NCBI GenBank assembly: GCA_035576205.1
Contig: DATLWR010000031.1
Span: forward strand, 1 to 22,890
Direction of reading: 5' to 3'
Length of the DNA stretch: 22,890 nucleotides
DNA from: DATLWR01 sp035576205
GTDB lineage: Bacteria; Pseudomonadota; Zetaproteobacteria; Mariprofundales; Mariprofundaceae
Made by a program: the position numbers and the translations under genes. The notes beneath the pieces were generated by a model, which searched no databases, was not told the DNA's origin, and worked only from the letters and a program-made list of their open reading frames with translations. Positions 20,431 through 22,890 of this stretch are shown in pieces. The first letter of the stretch is position 1. Each line of letters opens with the position of its first letter.

Positions 20431-22890
20431 GCCCGGCCAGTCCTCCGGCGGCGCAGCCACTTCAGCAGCTCAACCGGCAGGAAGGCGGTCAGCGCCAGTA
20501 CTAGCGGCAGCCACCACTGGCCGGCGGCGATCGGTGCGATGCCGAGCATGCTATTGAGCCCCGGCAGGTGCATGGCGCCGACATGGATCAGGAGGGCGCC
20601 GGCCACCACCATGAGCAACATGCGGTTGCGCAGCGGGTTATGGGCGAACAGCGACTGCGTTTCCGAACGGCAGTTGAAAACGTGCACGTTTTCGAACAGC
20701 ACCATCAGCAGCAGCGCGTGGTTGCGCGCCTCCTCCAGGCTTGCCCCGCGGGCGAGCAGCCAGTCGAAGTAGCCGAAGGCGACCGCTCCCATGACCAGCG
20801 AGGACAACAGCACCTGCTCGATCATCGGGCGGTTGAATATCGGTTCCTGCGGTGGCCGCGGTCGCCGCCGCAGCTCGTCGCCTTCGGCCGGCTCGAAGGC
20901 GAGGCCGACATGCTGGATGCCGTTGGTGACGAGGTTCAGCCACAGCAGCTGTACGGCAACCAGCGGGAGGGGCAGGCCGGCCAGCAACGTCAGCGTGCAG
21001 AGCACCAGCTCGGCGCCGCCGGTGGCGAACAGCAGGAAGACGACCTTGCGGATGTTGGCGTAGGCGATGCGCCCTTCCTCGACGCCGGCGACGATGGAGG
21101 CGATGTTGTCGTCGGTGATGATGATGTCGGCGGTTTCCCGCGCCACGTCGGTACCGCTCTTGCCCATGGCGACCCCGACATTGGCGGCATTGAGGGCCGG
21201 CGCATCGTTGGCACCGTCGCCGGTCACGGCGGCGAAGTGGCCGCCCGCCATCAGCGAGCGGACGATGGCGTACTTCTGTTGCGGCTCGACGCGGGCGAAT
21301 ACCGGGGCCTTCGCCACCAGTGCGTCGAATGCCGGCGTCTCGCCCGCCGCATGCAGCTGCTGGCCGGTGACTACCTCGCTGCGCTCCTGGAGCATGCCCA
21401 GCTCGCGGGCAATGGTGAAAGCGGTATCCGGATGGTCGCCGGTCAGCATGGCCACCCGAATACCGGCATCATGGCACTGCCGGATGGATGCCTTGGCCTC
21501 CTCGCGCAGCGGATCTTCCATGCCGATGAGTCCGAGCAGCGTCAGTCCGCGCAGATGCTCCTCCGAGAAGGTCTGTCCGGCTTGCAGTTCGACAGATCCT
21601 TCCGCAACGGCCAGGACCCGGAAACCGCTGTTGCTCAAGACTGCCGCTTGCTGCTCGATGCGCTGCCGATCGACGGGAACGGCACCGGCGGTCGAGTCCA
21701 TGAGGCTGCACATCGGCAGGATGCGTTCGACCCCTCCTTTCACGAAGGCGATCCTCTTGCCACCGATGTCGTGGAGGCCGGCGGCGAACAGGCGGCCCGA
21801 CTCGAAGGGAATGGCAGCGAGTTGCGGAAAGCTGTTCAGCTCCTCGGCCTTGACGATGCCGGCCTTGTGGGCCATCACCAGCAGGGCGATATCGACGGCA
21901 TCGCCGTGGCTGCTCCAGCTGCCGTTGCGGCGGCCCAGGAAAGCCTCGTTGCCGGCCAGTACCGCCGCACGGCTGAGACGCTCGACAAGCTCACGGTCCG
22001 CTGCCGATGGCTGACCCCCGAGATGGAAGAAGGAACCCTCCGGTTCCAGCCCCTGGCCGCTGATCTCCCAGGTCGTTTCGTCCGGGGTGACGATGCGTGT
22101 CGCCGTCAGCCGGTTGATGGTGAGCGTACCGGTCTTGTCGGCGGCGATCACCGTGCAGGATCCGAGCGCCTCGACGGCCACCAGCTTGCGGATGATTACA
22201 TGCCTTCTGGCCATGCGCCGCAGTGCTACCGCCAGTGCCACGGTGACAGCGACCGGCAGCCCTTCCGGAATGGCGGCTACGGCAAGTGCTACGCCGAACA
22301 GGATGGTGTCGACGACCGGCATGCCGCGCAGCACGGCAACCACCACCATAACGACGATCACGGTGCTCATGGCGATCGAGATCCAGCGGCTGAGGGACTC
22401 CATGCGCACGATCAGCGGTGGTTTGGCCGACTCCTGGCCCAGCACTTCGGCTGCGATCCTGCCCAGCTCCGTGCGATCGCCGGTATCGACCACGACTCCC
22501 TGTGCACGACCACGATCGATGATCGTGCCGGCAAACAGCATGTTCGCCCGGTCGCCGAGCGGGGCGGTATCCGGGATGCTGGCCGCCGGATTCTTGCCAA
22601 CGGCCAGCGATTCGCCGGTCAGCAACGATTCGTCGACCCTCAGGTCGTTGCAGGCCAGTAGCTGGACATCGGCCGGGATACGGTCTCCTGATTCAAGCAG
22701 GATGATGTCTCCCGGAACCAGTCCGGCTGCCTCGATTTCGTAGGTTTCGCCCTCGCGCAGTACGCGGCAGTGCAATGGCACCAGTTGCCGCAGGGCGGCC
22801 GCGGCACGGTTCGCCGACAGCTCCTGGAAGGTGCCGATCACCGCGTTGATCATCAGAACCACGCCGATGAACAGCGCGTCGCTCCAGTCC
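20427..22890 (-). CDS. P-type cation-transporting ATPase (P2-like), 5'-truncated by the window edge
   Basis: This is an ATP-driven cation pump of the inner membrane. About 820 C-terminal residues are visible; the frame stays open to the right edge (DWSDALFIGVVLMINAVIGTFQE is TM2). The N-terminal domain and TM1 lie outside. Seen in order: actuator TGES (LLTGESLAVGKN), TM4 motif PEGLP, phosphorylation site DKTGTLT (about 22120-22140), hinge GDGANDAPALN (about 21200-21230) and six C-terminal spans. The fold resembles SERCA/PMR1. However, TM6 reads NLVTNG (20919-20936), where SERCA has NLVTDG, and TM5 reads GGAE, where SERCA has NVGE. The ion is therefore uncertain. Confidence 0.9.
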   Translation of the reverse strand, partial: DWSDALFIGVVLMINAVIGTFQELSANRAAAALRQLVPLHCRVLREGETYEIEAAGLVPGDIILLESGDRIPADVQLLACNDLRVDESLLTGESLAVGKNPAASIPDTAPLGDRANMLFAGTIIDRGRAQGVVVDTGDRTELGRIAAEVLGQESAKPPLIVRMESLSRWISIAMSTVIVVMVVVAVLRGMPVVDTILFGVALAVAAIPEGLPVAVTVALAVALRRMARRHVIIRKLVAVEALGSCTVIAADKTGTLTINRLTATRIVTPDETTWEISGQGLEPEGSFFHLGGQPSAADRELVERLSRAAVLAGNEAFLGRRNGSWSSHGDAVDIALLVMAHKAGIVKAEELNSFPQLAAIPFESGRLFAAGLHDIGGKRIAFVKGGVERILPMCSLMDSTAGAVPVDRQRIEQQAAVLSNSGFRVLAVAEGSVELQAGQTFSEEHLRGLTLLGLIGMEDPLREEAKASIRQCHDAGIRVAMLTGDHPDTAFTIARELGMLQERSEVVTGQQLHAAGETPAFDALVAKAPVFARVEPQQKYAIVRSLMAGGHFAAVTGDGANDAPALNAANVGVAMGKSGTDVARETADIIITDDNIASIVAGVEEGRIAYANIRKVVFLLFATGGAELVLCTLTLLAGLPLPLVAVQLLWLNLVTNGIQHVGLAFEPAEGDELRRRPRPPQEPIFNRPMIEQVLLSSLVMGAVAFGYFDWLLARGASLEEARNHALLLMVLFENVHVFNCRSETQSLFAHNPLRNRMLLMVVAGALLIHVGAMHLPGLNSMLGIAPIAAGQWWLPLVLALTAFLPVELLKWLRRRRTGRA

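Noticed and set aside
20568..22661. Long + strand open frame opposite the P-type ATPase
   Set aside because: Low-complexity Gln/His/Gly/Ala-rich sequence, while the minus strand carries every P-type ATPase motif.

Overview
The window is a gene-dense, GC-rich stretch of a Gram-negative bacterial chromosome. It carries 17 protein genes, five tRNA genes and very little spacer DNA. The Lol lipoprotein-export genes, IHF-alpha, a pcm-yqaA-nlpD-rpoS stationary-phase cassette, PpsA and several lipoproteins point to a proteobacterium. RpoS argues against Alphaproteobacteria, while the DUF2155-like lipoprotein is more usual there. That mix suggests a deep-branching lineage such as the Zetaproteobacteria, but this is inference from gene content; no 16S gene is present. 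All five tRNA genes encode their 3' CCA.

Layout: (1) 1-254, a structured non-coding leader with a row of hairpins flanked by short direct repeats. (2) 255-4021, ndk, lysS, a two-CBS-domain protein and an ArsB/NhaD-superfamily permease, tightly packed on the + strand. (3) 4067-7233, a LolC/E-type permease, a TPR plus double cyclic-nucleotide-binding-domain protein, and lolD. (4) 7234-8115, a promoter, ihfA, a small MerR-type regulator and tRNA-Pro(GGG). (5) 8149-11781, pcm, a YqaA-like membrane protein, nlpD, rpoS and apt, with overlapping or nearly abutting genes. (6) 11853-15745, tRNA-Arg(CCT), gyrA and serS. (7) 15753-16142, a lone minus-strand periplasmic repeat protein with its own extended -10 promoter. 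(8) 16248-17232, tRNA-Ser(TGA), tRNA-Ser(GCT), a DUF2155-like lipoprotein and tRNA-Arg(ACG), closed by a strong intrinsic terminator. (9) 17328-20430, a HEAGH-containing membrane protein and ppsA. (10) 20427-22890, a P-type cation ATPase on the minus strand, running off the right edge.

Most genes are housekeeping: nucleotide balance, two aminoacyl-tRNA synthetases, DNA gyrase, purine salvage, lipoprotein export, stationary-phase control and gluconeogenesis. I found no CRISPR array, insertion sequence, phage gene or obvious defence system. The parts most worth a second look are: the cyclic-nucleotide sensor embedded between the Lol permease and its ATPase; the CBS-permease pair; an NlpD that keeps a complete zinc site; a lipoprotein whose stop codon lies inside a tRNA gene; the HEAGH membrane protein; the three-repeat periplasmic protein; and the hairpin-rich element at the left edge.
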